A stretch of 63,782 bases of DNA from the NCBI RefSeq assembly GCF_022829725.1, contig NZ_JAKSYG010000078.1, positions 1 to 63,782 of the forward strand, in the 5' to 3' direction. Source of the DNA: Methylobacterium sp. E-005. Lineage in GTDB: Bacteria > Pseudomonadota > Alphaproteobacteria > Rhizobiales > Beijerinckiaceae. Of the stretch, positions 21,681 to 31,260 are shown one piece after another. Every line of letters starts with the position of its first letter. Within the stretch, counting starts at the first letter, position 1. Below the pieces are notes generated by a model that ran no database searches, had not been told where the DNA came from, and worked only from the letters and a program-made list of their open reading frames with translations. Both the position numbers and the translations under genes were made by a program.

Positions 21681-21878
21681 ATGGCCAAGCACGAGATCCT
21701 CGGCTACTTCGAGCACCGCCGCGACGGGGCCTGGGTCTGCGTCCGGCCCTTCACCCTGACCACGCGGGATGCGAGCATCGATATCCGCCAGGGCATGCGC
21801 TTCGATTACGGCAAGCGGGTCGGCGGCGTCGATCTCGCCGAGTACCTGGAGCGGCTGGGCTCGCAGTTCGGCTCGTAG
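21681..21878 (+). CDS. Small conserved-looking protein of unknown function
   Basis: 65 residues starting at an ATG with a GGAGGACAGG ribosome site. It begins MAKHEILGYFEHRRDGAWVC and later has a short beta-rich stretch (FTLTTRDASIDIRQGMRF). No signal peptide or membrane segment. Family not recognised. The good ribosome site and balanced composition support a real gene. Confidence 0.65.
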   Translation: MAKHEILGYFEHRRDGAWVCVRPFTLTTRDASIDIRQGMRFDYGKRVGGVDLAEYLERLGSQFGS

Positions 21879-21910
21879 GCCAAAGCCAGGCAATTGCGCG
21901 CGCTGACGAG

Positions 21911-21935
21911 AGGCGCCGGATCGGATCCGGCGCCT
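21911..21935. terminator. Bidirectional hairpin terminator
   Basis: Arms AGGCGCCGG and CCGGCGCCT (21911-21919 and 21927-21935) with loop ATCGGAT, placed between the convergent 65-residue gene and the SDR gene. No strong T-tract, so the assignment rests on position and stem strength. Confidence 0.55.
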
Positions 21936-21943
21936 TGTCGCGT

Positions 21944-22714
21944 TCAGGCGCCGCCCCACTGCATCGTCAGCCCGCCGTCGACCACCAGGGTATGGCCGGT
22001 GACGTAGGCGGAGGCATCCGAGGCTAGGTAGAGGATCGCCCGGGCGATCTCCTCCGGCTGGCCGGCCCGGTGGAACGGGATCCGCTCCAGGGATTGGTCG
22101 AGGACCTCCGGCTTCTCGAACCGGTCCGCCGTCATCGGCGTCTCGATCAGGCCCGGGGCAACATTGTTCACGTTGATCCGGTCCTCGGCGAGTTCCCGCG
22201 ACAGGGACCGGCACAGGGAGCCGAGCCCGGCCTTGGACATGCCGTAGGGGGCGCTCTCCGGCGTCGGCAGATGCTGGGCCACGGAGGAGACGAACACGAT
22301 CTTGCCGTTGCCGCCCTGCGCCCTGCGCATCCGGATGAACGGGCGGGCGCAGAACAGCGGGCCCATCAGGTTCACCCGCAGGATCCGCTCCAGCAACGCG
22401 TCGTCCATCTCGGCCACCGGCACGCCGCTCATGGCCTGCCCGGCATTGGCCACGAGGATGTCGAGGGTGCCGAACTCGCTGCCGATCCGGTCGAAGGCCG
22501 CGTCCACCGCCGCCGGATCGCCGACATCGAGCTGCAGCACGAGCGCCCGACGCCCCGCGGCCTCGACCCGGGCGGCGGTCTCGCGGATGCCGGCCTCGTC
22601 GGTATGGTAAGTGATCGCCACGTCGGCCCCCTCGCGGGCAAACAGCTCGGCGGTCGCCTGCCCGATGCCGGAATCGGCCCCGGTAATCAGGGCCCGGGTG
22701 TCGGTCAACGTCAT
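21944..22714 (-). CDS. SDR-family oxidoreductase (glucose/ribitol dehydrogenase type)
   Basis: 256-residue classical short-chain dehydrogenase. The NAD(P)-binding glycine motif is TGADSGIGQATAE, the NAG motif NAGQ, catalytic Ser is in FVSSVAQ, and Tyr-Lys are in PYGMSKAGL. The end of the chain (GHTLVVDGG) is typical. It is divergent from a TetR regulator with a palindrome between, so it may be the regulator's target. Sugar or alcohol substrate unknown. Confidence 0.92.
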   Translation of the reverse strand: MTLTDTRALITGADSGIGQATAELFAREGADVAITYHTDEAGIRETAARVEAAGRRALVLQLDVGDPAAVDAAFDRIGSEFGTLDILVANAGQAMSGVPVAEMDDALLERILRVNLMGPLFCARPFIRMRRAQGGNGKIVFVSSVAQHLPTPESAPYGMSKAGLGSLCRSLSRELAEDRINVNNVAPGLIETPMTADRFEKPEVLDQSLERIPFHRAGQPEEIARAILYLASDASAYVTGHTLVVDGGLTMQWGGA

Positions 22715-22832
22715 GGCTTATCTCTTACGGGTGCCGCGGTCGCGGCTGGATGCCGGGGCAATGGGCGCCGCCGGACCCGGTTCCGCGCGGCGCGCACCGG
22801 CCGCAGGGGAACCTCCGCCGGACCGGTATCTT

Positions 22833-22847
22833 TGACGCTTCGCGTCC
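22833..22847. promoter_or_regulatory. Candidate TetR operator
   Basis: Inverted repeat GACGC-TTC-GCGTC at 22834-22846, about 20 bases upstream of the TetR gene start and within the divergent region shared with the SDR gene. Size and position fit autoregulation. Arms are short. Confidence 0.3.
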
Positions 22848-22867
22848 ACATGCCCTAGTGAGGACGC

Positions 22868-23491
22868 ATGTCCGTGGCTGACACGATTCCGTGCCTGAGC
22901 GAGGAGACCGCGCCCGATACGCGCAGCCGCATCCTCGCGACGGCGGACGCCTATTTCCGCGAGATCGGCTATCAGAAGACGACGGTGGCCGACATCGCCC
23001 GGACGCTCAAGATGAGCCCGGCCAACGTCTACCGCTTCTTCGACTCGAAGAAGGCGATCAACGAGGCCGTGCTGGAACGCCTGATCGGCGAGGTCGAGGC
23101 GCTGATCTCGGAGATCGCCGACCGGCCGGGCCTCGACCCCACCGGGCGGTTCGTGGCGGCGATCGAGACGCTGCACCACGACTGCACCCGGCGCTGTGAG
23201 GCGTTTCCGCGGCTTCACGAGATGATCGAGGCCGCGATGGCCGAGAGCTGGGAGGTCTGCCGCCACCACGTGGCCCGGATCACCGCCGGGATCGAGCGGA
23301 TCATCCGCGACGGCGTGGCAAGCGGCGTGTTCGAAACCGCGGATCCTGCCGAGGCGGCGGCCTGCGTCCACGCCGCGATCGCCCGCTACACGCATCCGGT
23401 GCTGGTCGGGAAGTCGCCGCCCCAGCCGGCGCCGTCCGTGGAGGCCATGACGGCGTTCCTGCTGCGGAGCCTGGCGCCGACGGGGCGCTGA
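22868..23491 (+). CDS. TetR-family transcriptional regulator
   Basis: 207 residues. The N-terminal HTH spans about 18-65 (RSRILATADAYFREIGYQKT, VADIARTLKMSPANVYRFF). The C-terminal ligand domain resembles the TetR_C7/AefR-like type with a conserved Cys pair region (HHDCTRRCEAFPRL). It is divergent from the SDR gene and probably represses it. A strong intrinsic terminator begins within its last codons. Confidence 0.92.
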   Translation: MSVADTIPCLSEETAPDTRSRILATADAYFREIGYQKTTVADIARTLKMSPANVYRFFDSKKAINEAVLERLIGEVEALISEIADRPGLDPTGRFVAAIETLHHDCTRRCEAFPRLHEMIEAAMAESWEVCRHHVARITAGIERIIRDGVASGVFETADPAEAAACVHAAIARYTHPVLVGKSPPQPAPSVEAMTAFLLRSLAPTGR

Positions 23492-23513
23492 GGCCCCGTC
23501 CGGTTGTATTTTT
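23479..23513 (+). terminator. Intrinsic terminator of the TetR gene
   Basis: Arms GACGGGGC (23479-23486) and GCCCCGTC (23493-23500) with a 6-base loop containing the TetR stop codon, followed by a T-rich run (TTGTATTTTT, 23504-23513). A classic rho-independent structure overlapping the gene end. Confidence 0.8.
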
Positions 23514-23529
23514 CACCGCATCCCGAGCG

Positions 23530-23871
23530 CTACTCGGACGCCGGCCCCACCTCCGGCGCGGGCTCCGAGGCGCTGGGCTGCGGGCCGTCATAGCCCTCGA
23601 TCACCAGGATCTCGGCCTCGACGCCGCGCTGCTTGGCCTTGGCGGCCTGGTAGAGGTCAGAATTCCAGCAGGCGAGGGCCTCGTCGTAGCTCGGGAACTC
23701 GATCACCACGTTGCGGGACCGGGCCGGGCCCATCACAGCCTCATGGGCGCCCCCGCGCACGAGGAAGCGCCCGCCGAACTTGGCGAAGGCGACGCCGTTG
23801 GCCGCCACGTAGTCCTTATAGGCCTCCGCGTCGCGGACATCGATCCGCGCGATCCAGTAGCCCTTCGTCAT
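23530..23871 (-). CDS. DUF1330 family protein
   Basis: 113 residues from the ATG at 23871, supported by AGGAG upstream. A ferredoxin-like dimeric alpha/beta-barrel fold is expected, starting GYWIARIDVRDAEAYKDYV and containing RNVVIEFPSYDEALACW. Biochemical role unknown in the family. It follows pyrF by 57 bases on the same strand, so probably in the same operon. The acidic C-terminal tail beyond about residue 95 is not part of the domain. Confidence 0.9.
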   Translation of the reverse strand: MTKGYWIARIDVRDAEAYKDYVAANGVAFAKFGGRFLVRGGAHEAVMGPARSRNVVIEFPSYDEALACWNSDLYQAAKAKQRGVEAEILVIEGYDGPQPSASEPAPEVGPASE

Positions 23872-23928
23872 GCTGCGTCTCCTCTGTGCGAGGCGAAGTG
23901 GGCCGGGGCCGCGGGAAAGCAATCCCGA

Positions 23929-24621
23929 TCAGGCCATCTCGGCCACGATCGCCCGTGCCACGGCGCGGGGATCGGCGGCGCCGGTGATCGGGCGCCCGAC
24001 CACGACATGGTCGATCCCGGCCTGCCGGGCCTCGCCGGGGGTCATCACCCGCTTCTGGTCGCCGGCCTCCGCGCCCGCCGGGCGGATCCCCGGGGTGACG
24101 ATCAGCCGGTCCGGCCCGACGATCGTCCGGACCGCGGCCGCCTCGGCCGCGGAGCAGACGAGGCCGTCGATGCCGATCTCGGCGGCCTGGGCGGCGCGCC
24201 GGGCGACCAGCTCCGCCACCGGCAGGCCGTAGCCGGCCTCCGCGGCGTCGGCGTCGTCGTAGGAGGTCAGCACCGTCACGGCGAGGATCTTCAGCCCCGC
24301 GCCCCGGCCCCGGACCGCCGCCCGCATGGTCTGCGGATAAGCGTGAACGGTGAGGAAGGTGGCGCCGAGCCCCGAGGCGGCGCGCACCCCGGCCTCGACG
24401 GTGTTGCCGATATCGTGAAGCTTCAGGTCAAGGAAGATCTTGAGGCCCCGCGCCGCCAGACGCTCGGCGAGGGCCAGCCCGCCCGCGTAGCCGAGCTGAT
24501 AGCCGATCTTGTAGAAGGTCGCGGCGTCGCCGATCCGGTCGATCAGCGCCTCGGCCTCGGCCACGCCCGGCAGGTCGAGGGCCACGATCAGGCGGTCGCG
24601 GGGGTCGGCGAGATCGGTCAT
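23929..24621 (-). CDS. pyrF: Orotidine 5'-phosphate decarboxylase
   Basis: Last step of de novo UMP synthesis: decarboxylates OMP. 230 residues from the ATG at 24621, which gives the normal family length; an upstream start would add 14 unneeded residues. The catalytic Lys-Asp-Lys-Asp array is visible as [11 protein letters not shown], and the phosphate-binding parts are VTPGIRP and VVVGRPIT. Probably co-transcribed with the DUF1330 gene. Confidence 0.96.
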   Translation of the reverse strand: MTDLADPRDRLIVALDLPGVAEAEALIDRIGDAATFYKIGYQLGYAGGLALAERLAARGLKIFLDLKLHDIGNTVEAGVRAASGLGATFLTVHAYPQTMRAAVRGRGAGLKILAVTVLTSYDDADAAEAGYGLPVAELVARRAAQAAEIGIDGLVCSAAEAAAVRTIVGPDRLIVTPGIRPAGAEAGDQKRVMTPGEARQAGIDHVVVGRPITGAADPRAVARAIVAEMA

Positions 24622-24743
24622 CGGGCGTCCTTCGGGGTCGCGGCAGGGATCACGGCCGGGCAAGGCGTGTCAATGCGCGGCCGGCGGCCGGCCACCGTCA
24701 GCGGGTGACGTTCAGGCGGTGGCCCGGACCGAGGGGCCTGCGC

Positions 24744-25016
24744 TCAATGAAGCAGGAAGTCGCCCGACACGGCGCGCAGCTCGGCCGGCTTCAGGAGCTG
24801 GCAGTGCATGACCTTCACGGAATGCAGCGGCCCGTCGAGCCGGCTCTGCCAGAAGGCCAGGAATCTTCGTAATTCCGGCAGTTGCGGAAAGAGATCGTGC
24901 TGCTGCCAGATGAAGGTCCGCAGCAGATGCGGGTAGTCCGGCAGGTGATAGAGAATTTCGGCGGTCGTCAGGCTGTAGCCTTCGAGCCATACGCGGCGGC
25001 GTCTTGCATCGGACAT
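24744..25016 (-). CDS. usg: Usg family protein
   Basis: 90-residue protein of the alphaproteobacterial Usg family, named from the gene upstream of the Caulobacter trpFBA genes. Recognisable stretches are YSLTTAEILYHLPDYPHLL, then FLAFWQSRLDGPLHSVKV. The molecular function is unknown. No trp genes are in this window; the nearest biosynthetic neighbour is pyrF downstream on the same strand. Confidence 0.85.
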   Translation of the reverse strand: MSDARRRRVWLEGYSLTTAEILYHLPDYPHLLRTFIWQQHDLFPQLPELRRFLAFWQSRLDGPLHSVKVMHCQLLKPAELRAVSGDFLLH

Positions 25017-25180
25017 TGATCAACCCACTCCGAAGGTTTGGCTGATGCAATATCCTGTCTCAGTAAGCCGGCTCACTCAAGGGAAAGCTGCGCCCTAATT
25101 CACCGCTCCGGCGAAGGCGTCTGCCCTGTGGCGCCGCTGCTGCAGGGTGTTGGTCCCAAGATGCGTCGCCACGGTCCGGT

Positions 25181-25795
25181 TCACCCCGCCAGCACCCGCG
25201 CCACCTCCGCCTTCAGCACCGGCAGCAGCTCCGCCTCGAACCAGGGCTCGCGCTTGAGCCAGCCGTTGTTGCGCCAGGACGGGTGGGGCAGGGGCAGCAC
25301 CCGGGGGCGCCGGGGCTCGGCGAGGGTTTCCCGCCAGCGCCGCACCGTGCCGGTGAGCCCATCCTCCAGCTTCCCCAGGTGCCAGGCCTGCGCGTACTGG
25401 CCGATCACTAGGATCAGCTCGAGGTTCGGCAGACCGGAAAACAGCTCCGCCCGCCAGCGCTCGGCGCATTCCCGGCGGGGCGGCCGGTCACCGCCCTTGG
25501 CGTCGAGGCCGGGGAAGCACGCGCCCATCGGCAGGATGGCGACCTTGGCGGCGTCGTAGAACCGCGCCTCGTCGAGGCCGAGCCAGGACCGCAGCCGGAC
25601 GCCGGATGGGTCCATGAACGGCATCCCGGTCCGGTGGGCGCGGGTGCCGGGGGCTTGGCTGGCGATGCAGAGGCGCGCGCCGGTGCTGCCCTGGACGATC
25701 GGCCGGGGCTCCTGGGGCAGGGGCGGGCCGTAGAGCGGGCTGTCCCGGCAGAGGCGGCAGGCACGCAGGCGGGCGGCGGTGTCGTCGAACGGCAT
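25181..25795 (-). CDS. Uracil-DNA glycosylase family protein
   Basis: 204 residues of the UDG superfamily as used for base-excision repair. The N-terminus has ACRLCRDSP, a Cys pair reminiscent of the iron-sulfur cluster ligands of family 4/5 enzymes. The active-site region reads SQAPGTRAHRTGMPF and the C-terminal motif is HPSWRN. Start at 25795 is the one next to the domain. The gene begins about 25 bases past the terminator of the molybdenum hydroxylase unit, so its promoter must overlap that terminator region. Confidence 0.85.
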   Translation of the reverse strand: MPFDDTAARLRACRLCRDSPLYGPPLPQEPRPIVQGSTGARLCIASQAPGTRAHRTGMPFMDPSGVRLRSWLGLDEARFYDAAKVAILPMGACFPGLDAKGGDRPPRRECAERWRAELFSGLPNLELILVIGQYAQAWHLGKLEDGLTGTVRRWRETLAEPRRPRVLPLPHPSWRNNGWLKREPWFEAELLPVLKAEVARVLAG

Positions 25796-25820
25796 GCGCC
25801 CGAGATGGCGCGGTGAGGCC

Positions 25821-25856
25821 AAAAAAAGAAACGGCGCGGTGTCGCGCCGCGCCGTT
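25821..25856 (-). terminator. Intrinsic terminator of the molybdenum hydroxylase genes
   Basis: Perfect 10-bp stem (AACGGCGCGG at 25830-25839, CCGCGCCGTT at 25847-25856) followed on the minus strand by TTCTTTTTTT. It lies about 75 bases after the stop of the large subunit gene and ends that transcript. Confidence 0.9.
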
Positions 25857-25930
25857 GTCAGTTGGTCTCTTGCCTTGGGGGAAGACCCTTTCGTCCTACG
25901 CCGGTCCGCAGCGCGGGGAGGTGCGATTCC

Positions 25931-28126
25931 TCACGCGCCCTTCACGCCGGAGAGGTCGAGCGGCAGGGAGCGCAGGCGCCGGCCGGTCGCGGCGAAGACC
26001 GCGTTGGCGATCGACGGGCCGAGAACCGGCACGCCCGGCTCGCCGATCCCGGTGGGCGCCACCTGGCTCGGCACGATATGCACCTCCACCTTCGGCATCT
26101 CGCTCATGCGGGTGGGCTCGTAGGCGTCGAAATTGTGCTCCTGCACCTGCCCGTCCTTGAGGGTGATGCGGTTGCGCAGCACCGCCGACAGGGCGAAGCC
26201 GACCGCGCCCTCGACCTGCGCCCGGATCACGTCCGGGTTGACCGGCACGCCGACATCCACCGCGGCCACGATCCGGTTCACACGGATCGCCGCATCCTGC
26301 GCGGTCACGTCGGCCACCATGGCGACGTAGGAGCCGAAGGATTCGTGCACCGCCACGCCGAGGCCGCGGCCCGGGTCCTGGGGCTTGGCGCTCCAGCCGG
26401 CCTTCTCGGCGGCGAGCTTGAGGACGCCGGACAGCCGCGGCGCCTGGGCCAGGAGGGAGAGCCGGTAGGCCACCGGATCGACATTGGCGGCATGCGCCAG
26501 CTCGTCGATCATCACCTCCATCACGTGCGCCGTGTGGGTGTGGCCGACCGAGCGCCACCACAGGACCGGCACGCCCTCGCGGCCATTGTGGACGCCGAAC
26601 CGGTAGGCCGGCAGCGCGTAGGGCGTGTCGGAGGCGCCCTCCACGGTGGTCGAGTCAATGCCGTTCTTGACGATCATCGCCTCGAAGGGCGAGCCGATCA
26701 TGATCGACTTGCCGACCATCACGTGGTCCCAGCCGACCACCGCACCCTTGGCGTCGATGCCGGCCCGGACCTTGTGCAGCACGGTCGGGCGGTAATAGCC
26801 GCCGGCCATGTCGTCCTCGCGGGTCCAGACGAGGTGGATCGGGGCCTTCTCGCCGGAGGCCTTGAAGACGGCAGCCGCCTCCGCGAGGTAATCGGCGGTG
26901 GGGGTCGCCCGGCGGCCGAAGGAGCCGCCGGCCCAGTTGCTGTGGAGGCGCACCCGGTCGGCCGTCACCCCGAGGATCGCCGCCATGGTGGCCTGCTCGA
27001 TGGTCTGGAACTGGAAGCCGGCGTAGACGTCGTAGCCGCCGTCCGCCGCCTTCTCGATCGTGGCGTTGAGCGGCTCCATCGCCGCGTGGGCGAGATAGGG
27101 GAAGGTGAACTCGGCCTCGATCACCTTGGGGGCGCCCTTCAGCGCCGCCTGCGGGTCACCGCGCTCGGAGGCCGTCAGGCCGGGGCCCTTGGCCCGCTCC
27201 CGGTACTCGGCGAGGATCGCGTCGGACGAGCGGGTCTCGGCGGTGCTGTCGTCCCAGGCGACGGTGAGCGCCTCCCGGCCCTTCATGGCCGACCACGTGT
27301 CGCGGGCGATCACCGCCACGCCGCTCGGCACCTGCACAACGTCGAGGACGCCCGCGACCTTCCGGGCGGCGGCGGCGTCAAAACTCTTCACGGTGGCGCC
27401 GAAGCGCGGCGCCCGGGCCACGACCGCCGTGACCTGGTTGGGACGGCGGATGTCGAGGGAGTAGATGGCCGTGCCGTTGGTCTTGGCGACGGAATCGAGG
27501 CGCGGCACCTTCGCGCCGATCAATTTCCACTCGCTCGGGTCCTTGAGCCGCGGCTCGGAGGGCACCGGCAGGGAGGCGGCCGAGGCCGCAAGTTCCCCGA
27601 ACCGGGCCTGACGGCCGGACGGGCCGTGGCGCACGACGTTGTCGGCGACGGTGATCTCGGAGACCGGCACCTTCCAGCGGAAGGCGGCCTCGGCCATCAG
27701 CATCTCGCGGGCGGCAGCGCCGGCCTTGCGCAACTGGAACCAGGAATTGGCCACCGCGGTCGAGCCGCCGGTGCCCTGGATCGGGCCCATCAGGCTGTTG
27801 TTGTAGAGCGTCGCATCCGCCGGCGCGAATTCGGTGCGGACCTTGGACCAGTCGGCGCCGAGCTCGTCCGCCAGGATCGTGGCCAGCCCGGTCGTGTTGC
27901 CCTGGCCCATGTCGAGGTGCTTGATCACCACCGTCACGGTGTCGTCCGCGCCGATCCGCACGAAGGCGTTGGGCTGGGCCTTCACATCGGCGAGGTTCGG
28001 GCCGGCGGCGGCGCGGGCGGATTTCGGATCGAGCCGGAAGGCGACCACCAGGGCGCCAGCGCCCGCCAGCAGGCCGCGGCGGCTCGGACGGAGGGGGAGG
28101 GGGCTCGGTCGACGGGCGTTCAGCAT
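25931..28126 (-). CDS. Molybdopterin-binding large subunit of a two-subunit xanthine-dehydrogenase-family enzyme (IorB type)
   Basis: 731-residue Moco-binding subunit similar to isoquinoline 1-oxidoreductase beta subunits and membrane-linked aldehyde dehydrogenases. A twin-arginine signal is visible near residue 15 (SRRGLLAGAGALVVAF), so the enzyme is probably exported folded to the periplasm. Moco-domain stretches include WAGGSFGRRATPTADY, and GIGEPGVPVLGPSIANAVF with the catalytic-type Glu. It follows the [2Fe-2S] subunit by 72 bases. No FAD subunit is present, which fits the two-subunit class that passes electrons to a cytochrome. Substrate unknown. Confidence 0.9.
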   Translation of the reverse strand: MLNARRPSPLPLRPSRRGLLAGAGALVVAFRLDPKSARAAAGPNLADVKAQPNAFVRIGADDTVTVVIKHLDMGQGNTTGLATILADELGADWSKVRTEFAPADATLYNNSLMGPIQGTGGSTAVANSWFQLRKAGAAAREMLMAEAAFRWKVPVSEITVADNVVRHGPSGRQARFGELAASAASLPVPSEPRLKDPSEWKLIGAKVPRLDSVAKTNGTAIYSLDIRRPNQVTAVVARAPRFGATVKSFDAAAARKVAGVLDVVQVPSGVAVIARDTWSAMKGREALTVAWDDSTAETRSSDAILAEYRERAKGPGLTASERGDPQAALKGAPKVIEAEFTFPYLAHAAMEPLNATIEKAADGGYDVYAGFQFQTIEQATMAAILGVTADRVRLHSNWAGGSFGRRATPTADYLAEAAAVFKASGEKAPIHLVWTREDDMAGGYYRPTVLHKVRAGIDAKGAVVGWDHVMVGKSIMIGSPFEAMIVKNGIDSTTVEGASDTPYALPAYRFGVHNGREGVPVLWWRSVGHTHTAHVMEVMIDELAHAANVDPVAYRLSLLAQAPRLSGVLKLAAEKAGWSAKPQDPGRGLGVAVHESFGSYVAMVADVTAQDAAIRVNRIVAAVDVGVPVNPDVIRAQVEGAVGFALSAVLRNRITLKDGQVQEHNFDAYEPTRMSEMPKVEVHIVPSQVAPTGIGEPGVPVLGPSIANAVFAATGRRLRSLPLDLSGVKGA

Positions 28127-28199
28127 GGCGGCGAGGCTCCGGTCGGGACCGCGGGGCGGGCGGGGGCGAAGGGCAGAGGAAGGTGGGCGCCGGGACGGA

Positions 28200-28655
28200 T
28201 CAGGCGAGGCTGCGCGCGGCTTCGTGAATCGCGGCGCGGATGCGCTGGTAGGTGCCGCAGCGGCAGATGTTACCGTCCATGGCGCCGTCGATATCGGCGT
28301 CGCTCGGCTTGGCGTTGCCCGAGAGCAGGCCGATCGCCGACATGATCTGGCCGGACTGGCAATAACCGCACTGGACCACGTCGAGCCTGCGCCACGCCGC
28401 CTGGACGGCCTCGGCCACCCGGCCGTTGACGCCCTCGATGGTGGTCACCTGCGCGGTGCCGACATCGCCGAGCTTCGTCTGGCAGGCGCGGACCGGCTGG
28501 CCGTCGAGATGGATCGTGCAGGCGCCGCATTGGGCGATGCCGCAGCCATACTTGGTGCCGGTGGCGTCGAGCCGGTCGCGCAGCACCCAGAGCAGCGGCA
28601 TGTCCGGATCGGCATCGATCTCGTGGGCGACGCCGTTGACGGTGAGCTTCGGCAT
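28200..28655 (-). CDS. [2Fe-2S]-binding small subunit (IorA type)
   Basis: 151 residues from the ATG at 28655, where the ferredoxin fold begins ([20 protein letters not shown]). Plant-type cluster ligands are in [15 protein letters not shown] plus RACQTK; the second cluster ligands are in [10 protein letters not shown] and [12 protein letters not shown]. It transfers electrons from the Moco site of the large subunit encoded directly downstream. A much longer upstream frame exists but has no domain content. Confidence 0.95.
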   Translation of the reverse strand: MPKLTVNGVAHEIDADPDMPLLWVLRDRLDATGTKYGCGIAQCGACTIHLDGQPVRACQTKLGDVGTAQVTTIEGVNGRVAEAVQAAWRRLDVVQCGYCQSGQIMSAIGLLSGNAKPSDADIDGAMDGNICRCGTYQRIRAAIHEAARSLA

Positions 28656-28923
28656 GATCGGCACCCCTGATCGACGCGTGAGCCCGGACGCCTGGATAAC
28701 GGCGCACCGCGCGATGAGGGCCGGCCGGACAGTCAACCCTAGCGAGCCTGACCGATCGCGTGATGTGCGCGGCCGCACATCAAACCGGATGGGAGGCCAG
28801 CCTCGCCACAGGCAGCGATGATTAAGATACGCGCGATGTCGGCAGCCCCTTCTTAACATATCCGCCGCATCCTCACGGAGTGATTCCCGTCCGACACCGC
28901 CTTTTTTGAGTTTCAGTGCGCGT

Positions 28924-30459
28924 ATGTCCGATCTCACCGTCGAGATGGTCCAGCGCGGTCGCGGCCCCTCGACGGAGGAGGCCGCCCGTCGCCTCGGGGT
29001 CGCCCGCGAGATCCGCTCGGCGCGCGAGAAGCTGACCTCGCAGACCGGCCTGGAACGGGCCTTCGACTACGAGCTGCTGCGCCACTACGCGCAGTATCGG
29101 GCCGGGGCTGGCATCCCCCTGGCGGGATTCGCGGCGGTGCTCGCCGCAGCGGCGACCTTCTGGATCACCGCGCCGGTGGCCGCTTCCTGGGCGCTCGGCG
29201 TGTTCCTGATGATCACGCTCAACACGACGCTGAGCCGGCGCTTCCTGAACGCCGACCCCGAGACGATTCCCCTCCGGCGCTGGCGTCGCAGCTTCCTGAT
29301 CGGCGAGGTGCTGCAGAGCCTGTCGTGGTCGGCGATGATCGGGCTCGGCGCCACCGGCGGCTGGACCTTCGCGCTGATCGGCCTCGTCATCGCCTCGGCG
29401 GTCACCACCATGCTGGCCGCGACGGTGCCGCTCGCGGCCATCGCCGCCCTGGTGCCGCTGGCTTTGGCCACCGCGTCGCTCGCCACCCTCTCCCAAGCGG
29501 CGGACGCGCTGCTGCTCGTCACGATGGCGGGCGGCGCGCAGCTGTTCTTCCTCGGCCTGTCCCGCCGCCTCTACGCGGCGACCATGGGCGCCCTGCGCTC
29601 GCGCGCCGAGAAGGATGCGGTGTTCGGCGAACTGGAGCAGGCCAAGGCCAATTCCGACGAGGCCCGCCGCCGGGCCGAGGAGGCGAACCTCGCCAAGTCC
29701 CGGTTCCTGGCCACGATGAGCCACGAATTGCGCACGCCGCTCAACGCGATCCTTGGCTTCTCGGAGGTGATGAAGAACGAGGTGTTCGGCGCCCACATCG
29801 CACCGTCCTACCGGGAATACTCCCACGACATCCACGACAGCGGGCTGCACCTGCTCAACCTGATCAACGAGATCCTCGATCTCTCGCGGATCGAGGCCGG
29901 GCGCTACGAGCTGAACGAGGAGCCGGTGCAGCTCGCCCACGTGGTCGAGGAGTGCCGCCACATGATGGGCCTGCGCGCCAAGGCCAAGAACCAGACCTTC
30001 CACGACCTCGTGGACGATGCCCTGCCGCGGCTCTGGGCGGACGAGCGGGCCCTGCGCCAGATCGTGCTGAACCTCCTGTCGAACGCCGTGAAGTTCACGC
30101 CGCCGGGCGGCGCGATCTGGCTGAAGGTCGGCTGGACCGCCTCGGGTGGGCAGTACGTCTCGGTCAAGGACAGCGGACCGGGCATCCCCGAGGACGAGCT
30201 CGGCACCGTCCTGTCGTCGTTCGGGCGCGGCTCGCTGGCGATCAAGACCGCCGAGCAGGGTTCGGGCCTCGGCCTGCCGATCGTGAAGGGGCTGGTGGAG
30301 CTGCATGGCGGCCAGTTCCAGCTCACCTCGAAACCCCGGGAGGGCACCGAGGTGGTGGTGACCCTGCCGGCCTCGCGCGTCATGGACACGCTGCCGCCGG
30401 TCGAGATCGACGCCGAGCCCGCGGCGTCGGCCCGGGGGGCGCTCAACCGGGCGGCTTAG
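28924..30459 (+). CDS. Membrane-bound sensor histidine kinase
   Basis: 511 residues from ATG 28924 (a TTG six codons earlier is possible). The N-terminal region (about 60-200) has several hydrophobic helices, e.g. [20 protein letters not shown] and [18 protein letters not shown] short linker helix leads to HisKA with His267 in [16 protein letters not shown]. The ATPase domain has [12 protein letters not shown] and [12 protein letters not shown]. The gene layout resembles DivJ/PleC-type alphaproteobacterial kinases in having a multi-helix sensor and no receiver; orthology cannot be decided here. It overlaps the convergent EVE gene by 4 bases. Confidence 0.9.
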   Translation: MSDLTVEMVQRGRGPSTEEAARRLGVAREIRSAREKLTSQTGLERAFDYELLRHYAQYRAGAGIPLAGFAAVLAAAATFWITAPVAASWALGVFLMITLNTTLSRRFLNADPETIPLRRWRRSFLIGEVLQSLSWSAMIGLGATGGWTFALIGLVIASAVTTMLAATVPLAAIAALVPLALATASLATLSQAADALLLVTMAGGAQLFFLGLSRRLYAATMGALRSRAEKDAVFGELEQAKANSDEARRRAEEANLAKSRFLATMSHELRTPLNAILGFSEVMKNEVFGAHIAPSYREYSHDIHDSGLHLLNLINEILDLSRIEAGRYELNEEPVQLAHVVEECRHMMGLRAKAKNQTFHDLVDDALPRLWADERALRQIVLNLLSNAVKFTPPGGAIWLKVGWTASGGQYVSVKDSGPGIPEDELGTVLSSFGRGSLAIKTAEQGSGLGLPIVKGLVELHGGQFQLTSKPREGTEVVVTLPASRVMDTLPPVEIDAEPAASARGALNRAA

Positions 30460-30872
30460 GCGAGTTCACCCAGCGCACAGACCCTGTCCCATTCGGCCTC
30501 GGTCACCGGCTGCACCGACAGGCGGGAATTGTTCACCAGCACCATGTCGGCGAGCGCCGGATCGGCCTTAATGGCGTCGAGCGTCACGGGGCGGGGCAGC
30601 GCCTCCACGGCGCGCACGTCGACCATGCCGAAGCGGCCGGTCTCGTCGGTATGATCCGGATAGTAGGGCCGGATCACCTCCACGATGCCGACCACCGCCT
30701 TGCCCTCGTTCGAGTGGTAGAAGAAGCCCCGCTCGCCGACCTGCATGGCCATCAGGTGCTTCTTGGCGAGGTGATTGCGCACCCCGTTCCAGAACGTGCC
30801 CGCCCCGCCGGCCGCGACCTGCTGGTCCCATGACCAGGTCGCGGGCTCGGATTTGAACAGCCAGTACGCCAT
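30456..30872 (-). CDS. EVE domain protein
   Basis: 138-residue PUA-like EVE domain protein starting MAYWLFKSEPATWSWDQQ. The fold binds modified bases in DNA or RNA. Conserved segments are GVRNHLAKKHLMAMQVGERG and FFYHSNEGKAVVGIVEV. Whole protein is one domain. It stands alone here. The two flanking genes, on the plus strand, are both signalling proteins. Confidence 0.93.
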   Translation of the reverse strand: MAYWLFKSEPATWSWDQQVAAGGAGTFWNGVRNHLAKKHLMAMQVGERGFFYHSNEGKAVVGIVEVIRPYYPDHTDETGRFGMVDVRAVEALPRPVTLDAIKADPALADMVLVNNSRLSVQPVTEAEWDRVCALGELA

Positions 30873-31260
30873 TGCCGCATCCCCACCGGCCGCCCGGTTC
30901 GGCGGCGCAATCCGGGGCCTTAACGGTTCCCGATCGCGTTGCCACGCTTCACGGGGGCAAGGCCGCCTCAGTCGGACGCGGCCGGACGACTTGGGACTGC
31001 GGTCTCGGCGGGTCCAACGCGCCCGCTGGGCGCAACACGGGCCGTCGCGTCACGCGAAGCTGGGCCGCGCGAACGAGGCCGGCTCGGTCCGCTCACCGAC
31101 TAAATCGACCCAAACCCGGTACGATGCTCCATCAATCACCATCGTTGTTCATGTATTAATCTCTAACCTTTAGTATTCTTAGGAATAACGACACGTAACG
31201 ACCGTTGATTGTCCACATGTTGACCTGATCGGCTGCTTCGTCGGAGAACACAATCTGTGG
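30873..31260. other. Intergenic region with AT-rich 3' part
   Basis: About 390 bases between divergent EVE and MHYT genes. The last 130 bases are AT-rich and contain a small inverted repeat TATTC-TTAG-GAATA near 31173-31186. No gene is evident. The region also matters for the uncertain start of the MHYT protein. Confidence 0.4.
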
